A stretch of 64,000 bases of DNA, from NCBI GenBank assembly GCA_964442735.1, contig CAYUAP010000006.1:1-64000 (forward strand). The letters are read 5' to 3'. Under the pieces are notes generated by a model. It did not search any database and was not told where the DNA came from. It saw only the letters and a program-made list of their open reading frames with translations. Positions within the stretch are counted from its first letter, which is position 1. Every line of letters begins with the position of its first letter. A program made the position numbers and the translations under genes. Shown here in pieces: positions 43,724 through 52,274 of this stretch. The DNA is from JAUNBG01 sp964442735. GTDB lineage: Bacteria; Planctomycetota; Planctomycetia; Pirellulales; Thermoguttaceae.

Positions 43724-44218
43724 ATGGTCGCTTTTTTCAAAATGCTTTTGCTCTTGGCAATGATGTTAATCTGCCTGTTCATGATCCTAATCGTGCTTTT
43801 ACAGCGCGGAAAGGGCGGCGGCTTGGTCGGCGCTTTTGGTGGTTTGGGCGGAAACAGTGCCTTTGGCGCTCGAACGAGTGATGTTTTCGTTCGTATTACA
43901 GTCGTTACGGCTATTATTTGGTTTGTTCTTTGTTTAGGTGGTCGTTTCATCCTCTCAATGCAATCCAGTGACAATAAATCACCATTCGAGTCCAGATCGA
44001 CCTCGACAGCTCCGGCTACTCCCGAAACTGAAAAAGCGACTGCTCCTTCCACTGAAGAACAAACTTCGAAAACAACAGAACAATCCGCAGTTCCTGCCAC
44101 TGATACTCCGGCTGCATCGACTCCGGCAACAGAGAGCGCTCCAGCGGCAACGACTCCGGTTTCAACGACACCTGCTCCACAATCAACAGCTCCAGTCGAA
44201 AAACCTGCTCCCAAATAG
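43724..44218 (+). CDS. secG: Preprotein translocase subunit SecG
   Basis: 164 residues. Two membrane segments (about 4-25 and 58-82) enclose the SecG hallmark LQRGKGGGLVGAFGGLGGNS and FGARTSDVF. SecG assists SecYE in protein export. The last 80 residues are a Thr/Pro/Ala-rich low-complexity tail, longer than in most SecG proteins (75-110 residues), presumably in the cytoplasm or periplasm depending on topology. It follows tpiA, a common arrangement. Confidence 0.9.
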   Translation: MVAFFKMLLLLAMMLICLFMILIVLLQRGKGGGLVGAFGGLGGNSAFGARTSDVFVRITVVTAIIWFVLCLGGRFILSMQSSDNKSPFESRSTSTAPATPETEKATAPSTEEQTSKTTEQSAVPATDTPAASTPATESAPAATTPVSTTPAPQSTAPVEKPAPK

Positions 44219-44224
44219 ATCTTT

Positions 44225-44332
44225 TATAATTCATATTTATTTGTATTCGTATAATAATATTTTTTGAATTATATTGGTCTGCATTATCGTTTTACTGTGA
44301 ATAATTATCTTTATTATTTTTAGTAAAACGAT
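44225..44332. other. Two successive inverted repeats between secG and yicC
   Basis: TATAATTCA (44225-44233) / TGAATTATA (44265-44273), and ATCGTTTTACT (44286-44296) / AGTAAAACGAT (44322-44332), both perfect. Neither is followed by a typical T run, so they may be weak terminators or protein sites. Confidence 0.5.
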
Positions 44333-44402
44333 ATTCGTAATTGTATAATCGATTGTTTTTCATTAACAATTTCGGAAATTGCGTCTATTAGGAGATACGA
44401 TC

Positions 44403-45308
44403 TTGCTACTCAGTATGACTGGTTTTGGTTCGGCACAAACGACACAGGCTGGAATCACAATTGTTTCCGAAATAAAAACGGTAAATAATCGTTTTTTAAA
44501 GGTTAATTATCGAATATCTGATTCTTTTTCTTTTATTGAATCAAGACTTGAATCGTTAATTAAAGAACATATCGAACGTGGTACCGTTAATTTTCATCTT
44601 CGTATTGTTCAAGAGAATGTTAATATCTCTTCCCAATGCAATTTACCGTTATTAAAATCCTATTTATCACAAGGCAGTATATTATGTGAAGAGGCAAAAG
44701 CCAACGGTGAATCCCTCGTTCTCGGATCTGTCAGTGATTATTTTAATCTTCCCGGTGTTATATTGGAAGGGACAAACAGTTCGTTTGACGAAGAGGAACA
44801 ACAGGAATTATGGAATGCCGTTGTTGCCAATTTAGAATTATCGCTGTCGTCACTCAAGGAGAGTCGTTTGCGCGAAGGTATTTCCATGGAGAAGAATCTT
44901 CGAAGTAATTGTGATATTCTCTCCCGGGAAATTGAACAAATAGAAGTACTGACCCCACAAGTTTTGGAGAACTATCGTCTGCGATTGACCGAACGGGTGG
45001 AAACGATTATGAACGAAAAGGAACTTCCGTTTTCGCCAGCGGATCTTGTCCGGGAAATAGCTCTGTTTACAGATCGCGCCGATATATCGGAAGAAATTGT
45101 ACGTTTGCGCTCGCATATAAAGCAGTTTTATCATTTTATGGCCGGTTCTGAAAGTTGCGGTAAAAAACTGGATTTTTTAACGCAGGAAATGTTTCGTGAA
45201 GCAAATACAATCGGATCCAAGGGAAATTCAGCCGAAATAACCAATCACGTTGTAGAACTCAAGACGACTATAGAGCGAATTCGTGAAATGGTTCAGAACG
45301 TGGAATGA
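44403..45308 (+). CDS. YicC-family endoribonuclease
   Basis: 301 residues from TTG 44403, chosen because AGGAG (44390-44394) is eight bases upstream and the product then begins just before the family's conserved SMTGFG. Other blocks: VSEIKTVNNRFLKVNYR, ESLIKEHIERGTVNFHL, and the C-terminal LDFLTQEMFREANTIGSKGN, which is diagnostic. YicC proteins are RNases acting on small RNAs and mRNAs. It lies 6 bp upstream of gmk, its usual neighbour. Confidence 0.92.
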   Translation: MLLSMTGFGSAQTTQAGITIVSEIKTVNNRFLKVNYRISDSFSFIESRLESLIKEHIERGTVNFHLRIVQENVNISSQCNLPLLKSYLSQGSILCEEAKANGESLVLGSVSDYFNLPGVILEGTNSSFDEEEQQELWNAVVANLELSLSSLKESRLREGISMEKNLRSNCDILSREIEQIEVLTPQVLENYRLRLTERVETIMNEKELPFSPADLVREIALFTDRADISEEIVRLRSHIKQFYHFMAGSESCGKKLDFLTQEMFREANTIGSKGNSAEITNHVVELKTTIERIREMVQNVE

Positions 45309-45314
45309 TCGATA

Positions 45315-45884
45315 ATGAAAAACAGAGGTAAATTACTGATTGTTTCCGGCCCCTCCGGAGTGGGCAAGGGTACGATTCTCAAACAACTCTTGAAAAATAG
45401 TGAATTTCCACTTGTTTTGAGTGTCTCGGCTACGACTCGATCTCCGAGGCCCGGTGAAGTCAACGAAGTTGATTATCATTTTCTATCCAGGAATGAATTT
45501 GAAAATCGAAAAAAAAACGGTGAATTTATTGAATGTTTTCAAGTATTTAAAGGGGGTGATTGGTATGGGACATTACGTTCTACAATTGATACCGCTCTTG
45601 AAAAGGGGGACTGGCTCATTTTGGAAATAGATCTAAAAGGGGCACGTAAAGTACTGGAAACATATCCGGACGCAATAACGATTTTTATCGAACCTCCTTC
45701 CCTGGCACATTTGGCCGACCGACTTGAAAAACGTGGCACGGAAAATCAAATTGCTTTGCAAAAACGATTAAGACAGGCTTCGGAAGAAATTGAAGACAGT
45801 CGTTTTTACCAATATAAAGTAGTGAATGACAATCTGGACCAGGCGGTCGAAGATTTTCGGCGGTTATTGAAGGAAATTGAGTAA
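45315..45884 (+). CDS. gmk: Guanylate kinase
   Basis: 189 residues. P-loop SGPSGVGKGTI (11-21), GMP-binding SVSATTRSPRPGEVNEVDYHF and FIECFQVFKGGDWYGT, LILEIDLKGARKV. It phosphorylates GMP to GDP in the cytoplasm. The order yicC-gmk-rpoZ-coaC is the conserved bacterial one, but here a family-2 repeat element sits between gmk and rpoZ. Confidence 0.95.
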   Translation: MKNRGKLLIVSGPSGVGKGTILKQLLKNSEFPLVLSVSATTRSPRPGEVNEVDYHFLSRNEFENRKKNGEFIECFQVFKGGDWYGTLRSTIDTALEKGDWLILEIDLKGARKVLETYPDAITIFIEPPSLAHLADRLEKRGTENQIALQKRLRQASEEIEDSRFYQYKVVNDNLDQAVEDFRRLLKEIE

Positions 45885-46246
45885 TGGGAGTGATTTTCCT
45901 TCCTTCGAACAGCAAGTTCGAAATAAAATAAACAAGAGTATGGCAATAACCATTAATAAAATATGGTCTATTGTTTTATAATAGCATATATGGCTAGTGG
46001 TTGCGAACACTTAAAAAACGGAGTTGACTGGAACACGGATGTCTCGTCCGCACAGCCGGGAAAACAGGCGTCTCGCGTGTTTTTTTCCCTGAATGAACTC
46101 CTAAATGAAAGTGTTGTCTACCACTAGTATATTATCCAGGAAAGCCGCAGGATTTATTAATTCCTTGATCGGTTTGGTATGAATAATATATTTTTAAGAC
46201 AGACGATTTCAATTAAGGATGAACGTTTTGGAAAGGATGTGACTCA
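45885..46246. repeat. Spacer with family-2 copy F (45994-46127)
   Basis: Copy F is complete: CTAGTGGTTGCGAACACTT left, AAGTGTTGTCTACCACTAG right. The inner arm GGAGTT/AACTCC and the core (GGATGTCTCGTCC; ACAGGCGTCTCGCGTGT) are present. It interrupts the otherwise conserved gmk-rpoZ junction. No gene seen. Confidence 0.85.
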
Positions 46247-46525
46247 ATGATAGAGGAACTGAAAGAAGACGAATTAATCGAAAAAGTAGGCGGAAGATTC
46301 AGACTTTCTGTACTAATTCAACAGAGGTTGGTTTATTTGAATCGTGGTTCCAAGTCCTACGTGGACGGTGGTGAAGACAGTGAACGCGATAGAAAGAACA
46401 AACTTCAGATGGTCATAAAGGAAATTCTGGAGGACAAAATCTATCTTGATATGGATGGCAAAATGTGTTCTCGGGATGGAATGGATATAGATCCAGCGAC
46501 TATAAACCATGAAACCATGGAATAA
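46247..46525 (+). CDS. rpoZ: RNA polymerase omega subunit-like protein
   Basis: 92 residues. LIEKVGGRFRLSVLIQQRLVYLNRG fits the N-terminal core of omega (usual EKVGNRFRLV...A..RA.QL). The remainder (ERDRKNKLQMVIKEILEDKI) also matches omega layout. Position between gmk and coaC supports it. Omega helps assemble RNA polymerase and in many species is part of the ppGpp site. AAGGA lies upstream of the ATG. Confidence 0.8.
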   Translation: MIEELKEDELIEKVGGRFRLSVLIQQRLVYLNRGSKSYVDGGEDSERDRKNKLQMVIKEILEDKIYLDMDGKMCSRDGMDIDPATINHETME

Positions 46526-46563
46526 TGTAGTAAAATCTGACAGAGAATGGAGTTTTTTCATTG

Positions 46564-47103
46564 ATGGCATTAAATGGTCATGAAATACTAATTGGCGTAA
46601 CTGGAGGAATTGCCGCCTATAAAGCGGCAATATTGGTTAGTCGTTTAGTCCAGACGGGAGCAGGGGTTTCTGTTATCATGACGGAATCTGCTACTCATTT
46701 AGTGGCATTACGTACTTTTGAAGCATTATCTGGACGAGTTGTTCGAACCTCAATGTGGGAAGAAGGTTCCATCCATCCGCACATTGAGTCTTCACAACAG
46801 GCGGAACTACTTTGTATAGCTCCGGCAACGGCTAATTTTATTGGGAAGGCGGCACATGGAATTGCTGACGATCTTCTCAGTACCACCTATATGGCCTTTA
46901 CCGGGAACATTATTCTGGCTCCGGCCATGAACTGTGCCATGTGGGAAAAACCGGCTGTCCAGCGAAATATCGCTCTATTATTACAGGATGGTATTACTCT
47001 TGTCGGACCTGAATCCGGACATTTAAGTTGTGGACAAACTGGAGTTGGACGTATGTCCGAGCCCGATGTTATCTTCAATAAAATTGTCTCCTATTTTATT
47101 TGA
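46564..47103 (+). CDS. coaC: Phosphopantothenoylcysteine decarboxylase (CoaC, single domain)
   Basis: 179 residues. FMN flavoprotein of the HFCD family: ILIGVTGGIAAYKAA, active-site His in HPHIESS, LCIAPATANFIGKAAHGIADD, PAMN, and the catalytic Cys loop LSCGQTGVGRM. In many bacteria this is the N-terminal half of CoaBC; here the CoaB synthetase half is missing, so coaB must be a separate gene elsewhere. It decarboxylates phosphopantothenoylcysteine in coenzyme A synthesis. TTG 46561 is an equally possible start, eight bases after GGAG. Confidence 0.9.
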   Translation: MALNGHEILIGVTGGIAAYKAAILVSRLVQTGAGVSVIMTESATHLVALRTFEALSGRVVRTSMWEEGSIHPHIESSQQAELLCIAPATANFIGKAAHGIADDLLSTTYMAFTGNIILAPAMNCAMWEKPAVQRNIALLLQDGITLVGPESGHLSCGQTGVGRMSEPDVIFNKIVSYFI

Positions 47104-47198
47104 TCTTTCATCAATCTCTCTGTGATCTCTGCAAGGTTATAAAATTACCTTGACATAACTTGTAACGAACATTACATAAAAAGATAAAGGAAATTGCT

Positions 47199-50100
47199 AT
47201 GGGAACGCCTGATGATTTTACCAATATGGAAGAATTTCTGGAAGAAGAGGATTTAGAGCCTGATGACGAACCATCATCGGAATCGGAATCATCAACGGAG
47301 GGGAAGGAAGATACTTCGTCCGGTTCCGATTCGGACGAGATACCTTTTGTACATTTGCACGTTCATTCCCATTTTTCTCTATTGGACGGGGCAGGTAAAA
47401 TAGACGCTTTAATCAGTAGGGCAAAAGTACTCGGTATGAAGGCGCTAGCCTTAACCGATCATGGTAATATCTATGGTATGCTTGAATTCTATCAGAAGGC
47501 CCTTGATGCGGGAATCAAACCTGTTTTGGGGATGGAAGCCTATATGGCAGGAGGAAGTCGTTTCGATAAAGGGGGATCTGGAGGTCGAAGTCCCACCTAT
47601 CATTTGACTCTGTTGGCCATGGATATGACCGGATATCACAATCTAATTGAACTTTCAACACAGGCGTATGTCGAAGGACTTTACAATAAAAGGGCTCGAA
47701 TCGATCACTCGTTGTTGGAGCAATATCAGGAGGGTCTGATTTGTTTGAGTGGCTGTCTTTCCGGTGAAATTTCCCGAACGATTCTTGACGGTGACGGCAA
47801 TAACGAAGCCATGAAAAAGGCTCGTGATTTAGCGATCTGGTATAAAAATCTGTTTGGTGATCGATTCTATATGGAACTACAAGATCATGGAATTGATCAA
47901 CAGATGATTGTTCTTCAGAAGGAGATCGAACTCGCGAAGGAACTGGACATTCCAACGGTCGTTACCAACGACGTTCACTATGTTCTAAAAGAAGATTATG
48001 AAATTCAGGATCTATTGTTATGTGTTAATACAGGAGCTTTTGTAACCGACAAGAATCGGTTTCGAATGGATTCGCAGGAGTTTTATCTAAAGAGCGGACG
48101 GGAAATGCTCGCCGCCATTCCTCAAGGGGAAGATGCCATACGGCGTTCCGTTGAAATTGCAGACCGCTGTCATGTCGAGCCGGTTTTAGGAAAACGATTT
48201 TTCCCGCGTTTTGAACCGCCCGATAATAAATCTTCCGAGGATTATTTACGTGAACTTTGTTTGAATGGATTAAAAGAACGCTATGCGAACAATCCAAAAC
48301 GTATGGTAAACGGAGAACTCTCCAAGGAAGTTATGGACCGTTTGAATCGGGAACTCTACGTTATCAACAAATTAGGATTTCCTAATTACTTTTTAATCGT
48401 ATGGGATTTCGTTCGTTTTGCTACGGAACATGGTATTCACTGTTCTGCTCGTGGAAGTGGTGTCGGGGCACTCGTCTGTTACGGACTCAACCTGTCCCAT
48501 GTCTGTCCGTTGGAATATGACCTCTTGTTCGAACGTTTTTTGGATGAAAATCGTCTGGAAGCGCCCGATATTGATATCGACTTCGACCAGGAATTTCGTG
48601 GACGTGTCCTGGACTATGTTAAAGAAAAGTATGGCGAAAAAAATGTCGCTCAAATTGGAACGTTTGGAACCTTGGGCGCGAAACTGGCCATTAAAGATTT
48701 AGGTCGTGTTTTAGGACTTCCCCTACCCCAAGTCAACGAACTGACCGCCATGATCCCCAATGCCCCCAAAATGACCATAGCCAAAGCACGGGCCGGTAAT
48801 GATAAACTTGAGGCAAAGATCAATACCAATTCGGACGTTAAGAAGCTGGTCGATTATGCCGTTCGTATGGAAGGATTGGTAAAATCGGCGGGAACACATG
48901 CCTGTGCGGTCGTTATTGCGGACCGTCCGGTGACCGAATTTGTTCCCTTGCAATTACTGAAGGATTCGCCGGATCTGGTGACTCAATGGCAGGCGGCGGA
49001 AGTCGAGAAGGCCGGTCTGCTCAAAATGGACTTTTTAGGTCTGCGAAACTTGACCATTCTCGCTAATGCCATTAGTCTCATTGAGGAGACTCGTCATGAA
49101 AAGATCAATCCCTACATATTTCCCACAGATGACAAGGAGACATTTGCTTTATTATGTCGGGGGGAAACCAAGGGAATTTTCCAGTTGGAAAGTTCGGGAA
49201 TTCGTGATCTGCTCGTTCGTATGAAACCTGACCATTTCCGGGATATTATCGCGACCCTGGCTCTCTACCGTCCTGGCCCGTTGGAAGGTGGAATGGTTGA
49301 TCTTTACGTCGATATCAAACATGGAAGAAAAGAACCGTCCTATCCCCATCAGGTTATGAAGGACGTTCTGGAAGAAACACACGGTATCATGATCTATCAA
49401 GAGCAGGTCATGCGTATCGTCAATCGGTTGGGAAATATCCCACTATCCCATGCCTATGCCTGTATTAAGGCCATTAGTAAAAAGAAACATGAAAAAATTG
49501 CCAAATACCGGGAAGATTTTATCATCGGAGCACAGCAGAACAGTCTGACCAAAGCGGAGGCAGAAAACATTTTTGAACTGATTATCAGTTTCGCTGGTTA
49601 TGGCTTTAATAAATCGCATTCGACGGCATATGCGCTTCTGGCCTATATGACGGCCTATCTCAAGGCACATTATCCTGCTGAATTCATGGCGGCACTGCTT
49701 AACGGTGATATTTCCAAACGTAATTTCGCCAAACGCGACTCGACGGTCGAACACATGGATGACTGTGAACAAATGCACTTGGAAGTCGTTTCACCGAATG
49801 TCAACGTCTCCTACGGTGAATATCGCGTTCGCGACAATAAAGTATTATTCGGTTTGATGGCGATTAAAGGAGTGGGAACCGATGCTGCGGCTGAAATAGT
49901 TCGTGCCCGGGAAAATGGAGGTCCGTTCAAGGATATTTTTGATTTCTATTCCCGAATCAATTCGAAACTGGTTCCGAAGGCAACTGTGGAATCGCTTTTA
50001 AAAGCCGGAGCGATGGATTGTTTTGGTGTTAAACGATCGCAATTATTACAAGTTTTGGATAAGGCTCTCAAGAGTTCCCTGAATGCACAGGAGGATCGTC

Positions 50101-50942
50101 AAAAAGGTCAACGGAGCCTCTTCGAACTTTTAGACAATGAAGATGAAGACATCTCTTCTGCGGAAATGATGTCGAACGCCGTTATCGGTCTACCGGAAAT
50201 AGACGAGTGGAACGATCAGGAAAAGGCCGGTTATGAAAAAGAGGTTTTGGGCTTCTATTTAACGGCGCATCCCATGACTATGTATAAAGCACGTTTTCGT
50301 ACGATTACCTCCCATACCATTTCAGAATTATCCAAATTATCGGATAGAACAAATGTCATCGCAGGAGGTATGATATCACCTGCTTCCGTTAAAACGGCTC
50401 CCACCAAGAAGAAAAGAGAAGGGGAACCCAACATCTACGCCTCGTTTGATTTGGAAGATACCGACACCTCTATTCATGTTATGTTATGGCCGGTACAATA
50501 TGAAACGTGGGGCCGGAATGTCAAGGCTGAATCCATGGTCGTTATTATTGGTCACCTGGACAATAAAATGGGAGGCGAGGGAGAGGTCAATTCGACGTTA
50601 ATTGCCGATAAAGTCTTTACTCTGGAAGAAGCGGAACAGCAGTTGACCCGTGGTGTTCGGATTGGCATCAAGGAAGATAAAGATTCACAAAACAATGTCG
50701 AGGTCCTTTATGACATTTTGAAAACCTATCGAACGGATAAAAACGGCGCCGAACTGGAAATCAGTATTCTATTTCAGAACGGTCGAATCGGTCTGTTGCA
50801 TTGCCCTAAATTTTATATAAAGATTAATGATGAAATGAAACGTCGTGTTACAGAGAGATTTGGGGATAATGCGTTTCGGTTATTGGCACTACCGTTTCAT
50901 CCGGATCCTCCACCGGAACGAAAATGGCCTCGTAAAGAGTAA
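47199..50942 (+). CDS. dnaE: DNA polymerase III alpha subunit
   Basis: 1247 residues. PHP domain (from about 48: FVHLHVHSHFSLLDG, LALTDHGNIYGM), polymerase palm PDIDIDFDQEFRGRVLDYV with the catalytic Asp pair, SGVGALVCYGLNL, FNKSHSTAYALLAYMTAYLK, helix-hairpin-helix region GLMAIKGVGTDAAAEIV, then an OB fold. It is the main replicative polymerase subunit. The first 45 residues are an acidic Glu/Ser/Asp tail not normal for DnaE. TTGACA (47150-47155) lies upstream but without a good -10 box. AAAGGAAAT precedes the ATG. Confidence 0.97.
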   Translation: MGTPDDFTNMEEFLEEEDLEPDDEPSSESESSTEGKEDTSSGSDSDEIPFVHLHVHSHFSLLDGAGKIDALISRAKVLGMKALALTDHGNIYGMLEFYQKALDAGIKPVLGMEAYMAGGSRFDKGGSGGRSPTYHLTLLAMDMTGYHNLIELSTQAYVEGLYNKRARIDHSLLEQYQEGLICLSGCLSGEISRTILDGDGNNEAMKKARDLAIWYKNLFGDRFYMELQDHGIDQQMIVLQKEIELAKELDIPTVVTNDVHYVLKEDYEIQDLLLCVNTGAFVTDKNRFRMDSQEFYLKSGREMLAAIPQGEDAIRRSVEIADRCHVEPVLGKRFFPRFEPPDNKSSEDYLRELCLNGLKERYANNPKRMVNGELSKEVMDRLNRELYVINKLGFPNYFLIVWDFVRFATEHGIHCSARGSGVGALVCYGLNLSHVCPLEYDLLFERFLDENRLEAPDIDIDFDQEFRGRVLDYVKEKYGEKNVAQIGTFGTLGAKLAIKDLGRVLGLPLPQVNELTAMIPNAPKMTIAKARAGNDKLEAKINTNSDVKKLVDYAVRMEGLVKSAGTHACAVVIADRPVTEFVPLQLLKDSPDLVTQWQAAEVEKAGLLKMDFLGLRNLTILANAISLIEETRHEKINPYIFPTDDKETFALLCRGETKGIFQLESSGIRDLLVRMKPDHFRDIIATLALYRPGPLEGGMVDLYVDIKHGRKEPSYPHQVMKDVLEETHGIMIYQEQVMRIVNRLGNIPLSHAYACIKAISKKKHEKIAKYREDFIIGAQQNSLTKAEAENIFELIISFAGYGFNKSHSTAYALLAYMTAYLKAHYPAEFMAALLNGDISKRNFAKRDSTVEHMDDCEQMHLEVVSPNVNVSYGEYRVRDNKVLFGLMAIKGVGTDAAAEIVRARENGGPFKDIFDFYSRINSKLVPKATVESLLKAGAMDCFGVKRSQLLQVLDKALKSSLNAQEDRQKGQRSLFELLDNEDEDISSAEMMSNAVIGLPEIDEWNDQEKAGYEKEVLGFYLTAHPMTMYKARFRTITSHTISELSKLSDRTNVIAGGMISPASVKTAPTKKKREGEPNIYASFDLEDTDTSIHVMLWPVQYETWGRNVKAESMVVIIGHLDNKMGGEGEVNSTLIADKVFTLEEAEQQLTRGVRIGIKEDKDSQNNVEVLYDILKTYRTDKNGAELEISILFQNGRIGLLHCPKFYIKINDEMKRRVTERFGDNAFRLLALPFHPDPPPERKWPRKE

Positions 50943-50959
50943 AAGGATTTGTTGTAGTC

Positions 50960-51433
50960 ATGATTAAAACAAATGTAATGCGACTGTTTGATAATGAAGG
51001 AATTCCCTATCGTTCTGTGCATGTCAACGATGTTCATAATGAAGATTGGAGCAGCGTTCGAACCGCTACACTTCTCGGGATCGAACCGGATCAGATCTTT
51101 AAGACCTTGGTTTTAAGGGGAGATCTCCATCGTTTTCTCGTCTGCTGTATTCCTTCCAATCAGGAACTGGACTTAAAAAAAGTGGCCCAGGTATCTGCCG
51201 ATAAAAAAGTGGAGATGATTCATGTCAAGGAGATCAAGGAGATAACAGGCTATATTCGTGGTGGATGTTCACCGATCGGCATGAAGAAAAAGTATCCAAC
51301 CTATTTCGACGAAACTGTTCAACTTTTCAGCGAGATTTATATCAGTGCTGGTGCGCTTGATACCATGGTCGTACTTGCACCAGAACTTCTGCTCAAAATG
51401 ACGGAAGCTGTAACCGCTGATATTACAAAATAA
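50960..51433 (+). CDS. ybaK: Cys-tRNA(Pro) deacylase YbaK
   Basis: 157 residues of the YbaK/EbsC family: IFKTLVLRGDLHRFLVCCIP, DLKKVAQVSADKKVEM, GYIRGGCSPIGMKKKYPTYF, FSEIYISAGALDTMVVL. It hydrolyses Cys mischarged on tRNA(Pro) in trans, protecting translation. The gene is 17 bp after dnaE on the same strand and probably shares its transcript. Normal family length. Confidence 0.92.
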   Translation: MIKTNVMRLFDNEGIPYRSVHVNDVHNEDWSSVRTATLLGIEPDQIFKTLVLRGDLHRFLVCCIPSNQELDLKKVAQVSADKKVEMIHVKEIKEITGYIRGGCSPIGMKKKYPTYFDETVQLFSEIYISAGALDTMVVLAPELLLKMTEAVTADITK

Positions 51434-51492
51434 AAAATACAACTTTAAAAACAGATAGTTCTCGGACCGAATGACATACAAGTATTGATTAT

Positions 51493-51525
51493 TGTATCTT
51501 CTAAATAGTTTATTTGGAAGATACA
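51493..51525. terminator. Hairpin between convergent ybaK and crcB
   Basis: TGTATCTTC (51493-51501) and GAAGATACA (51517-51525) pair perfectly and the stem continues (AAATA/TATTT) with one mismatch. It may serve both strands; flanks are A/T-rich rather than pure T. Confidence 0.5.
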
Positions 51526-51576
51526 AACATTTATTAATTCTCCCACAATGAATGAAATACCGTTTACGCCTTGTGA

Positions 51577-51969
51577 TTATGCGGATAGAATATTGCGAAT
51601 CAATAGAACACCAAGCGCGACTCCAATAAAACCAAATGTATTTTGAACAGTAAATCCCAGACAGGCACGAACAATCGAGCCATTCATCAATAGAAAATGA
51701 AGTTCATACATATAGGTGGAAAAAGTGGTAAAGGCCCCGAAAAACCCGGTTAGAATAATAACACGTGTTTGAAGACTCCAATGTTCACGAATATGAAAGA
51801 CTTCTGCTATTATACCAAAACAGAAACAGCCAATAACATTAATCAACATCGTTCCCCAAGGTTCCGGATGCTGGAAAAAACGAGAAATCAGCGATCCAAA
51901 TCCAAATCTCGACAGAGTTCCAAGTCCTCCTGCAATAAAGAGTAATAAAAGATGGGTCAACATATTCAT
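51577..51969 (-). CDS. crcB: Fluoride channel CrcB/Fluc
   Basis: 130 residues, four membrane segments. Signature GGLGTLSRFGFGSLI at the N-terminus, MLINVIGCFCFGII (the conserved Asn), LTGFFGAFTTFSTYMYE (the Phe box and Na+-site). Fluc dimers export fluoride passively. I looked for a fluoride riboswitch in the upstream 150 bases and did not see one. ATG 51963 is an alternative start; no clear ribosome binding site. Confidence 0.93.
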   Translation of the reverse strand: MNMLTHLLLLFIAGGLGTLSRFGFGSLISRFFQHPEPWGTMLINVIGCFCFGIIAEVFHIREHWSLQTRVIILTGFFGAFTTFSTYMYELHFLLMNGSIVRACLGFTVQNTFGFIGVALGVLLIRNILSA

Positions 51970-52274
51970 TTTATTGGGATATAACTTTCATTTTAGATTA
52001 CTCAACGTATAAACGTGATACCTTTGTATAAACGTGATACCTTTTTGAAATCACCATTCATCATCGACCGTTTAAGGAAAATATAGTTTTTCGGCATAAA
52101 AATATAGTTTACCAAATAACTATTGTCGAATTGGTGTTTTCAAACAAATACATTTACAATTTGAGTTCGATATTTTTACAATTGCACGGAGGCAGGATCG
52201 CCTTCGATTCCGGGGGGATAGAAAGTATCCCCATTTTAAACATTCGTAGTAATCAACTACCAATTGATTATCAA
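51970..52274. repeat. Spacer with 19-bp tandem duplication
   Basis: GTATAAACGTGATACCTTT occurs twice in tandem (52007-52025, 52026-52044), upstream of crcB. The rest is AT-rich with no gene recognised. Confidence 0.8.

Noticed and set aside
51970..52130. Fluoride riboswitch upstream of crcB
   Set aside because: The expected conserved stem and loop sequence could not be found; only a 19-bp tandem duplication is present.
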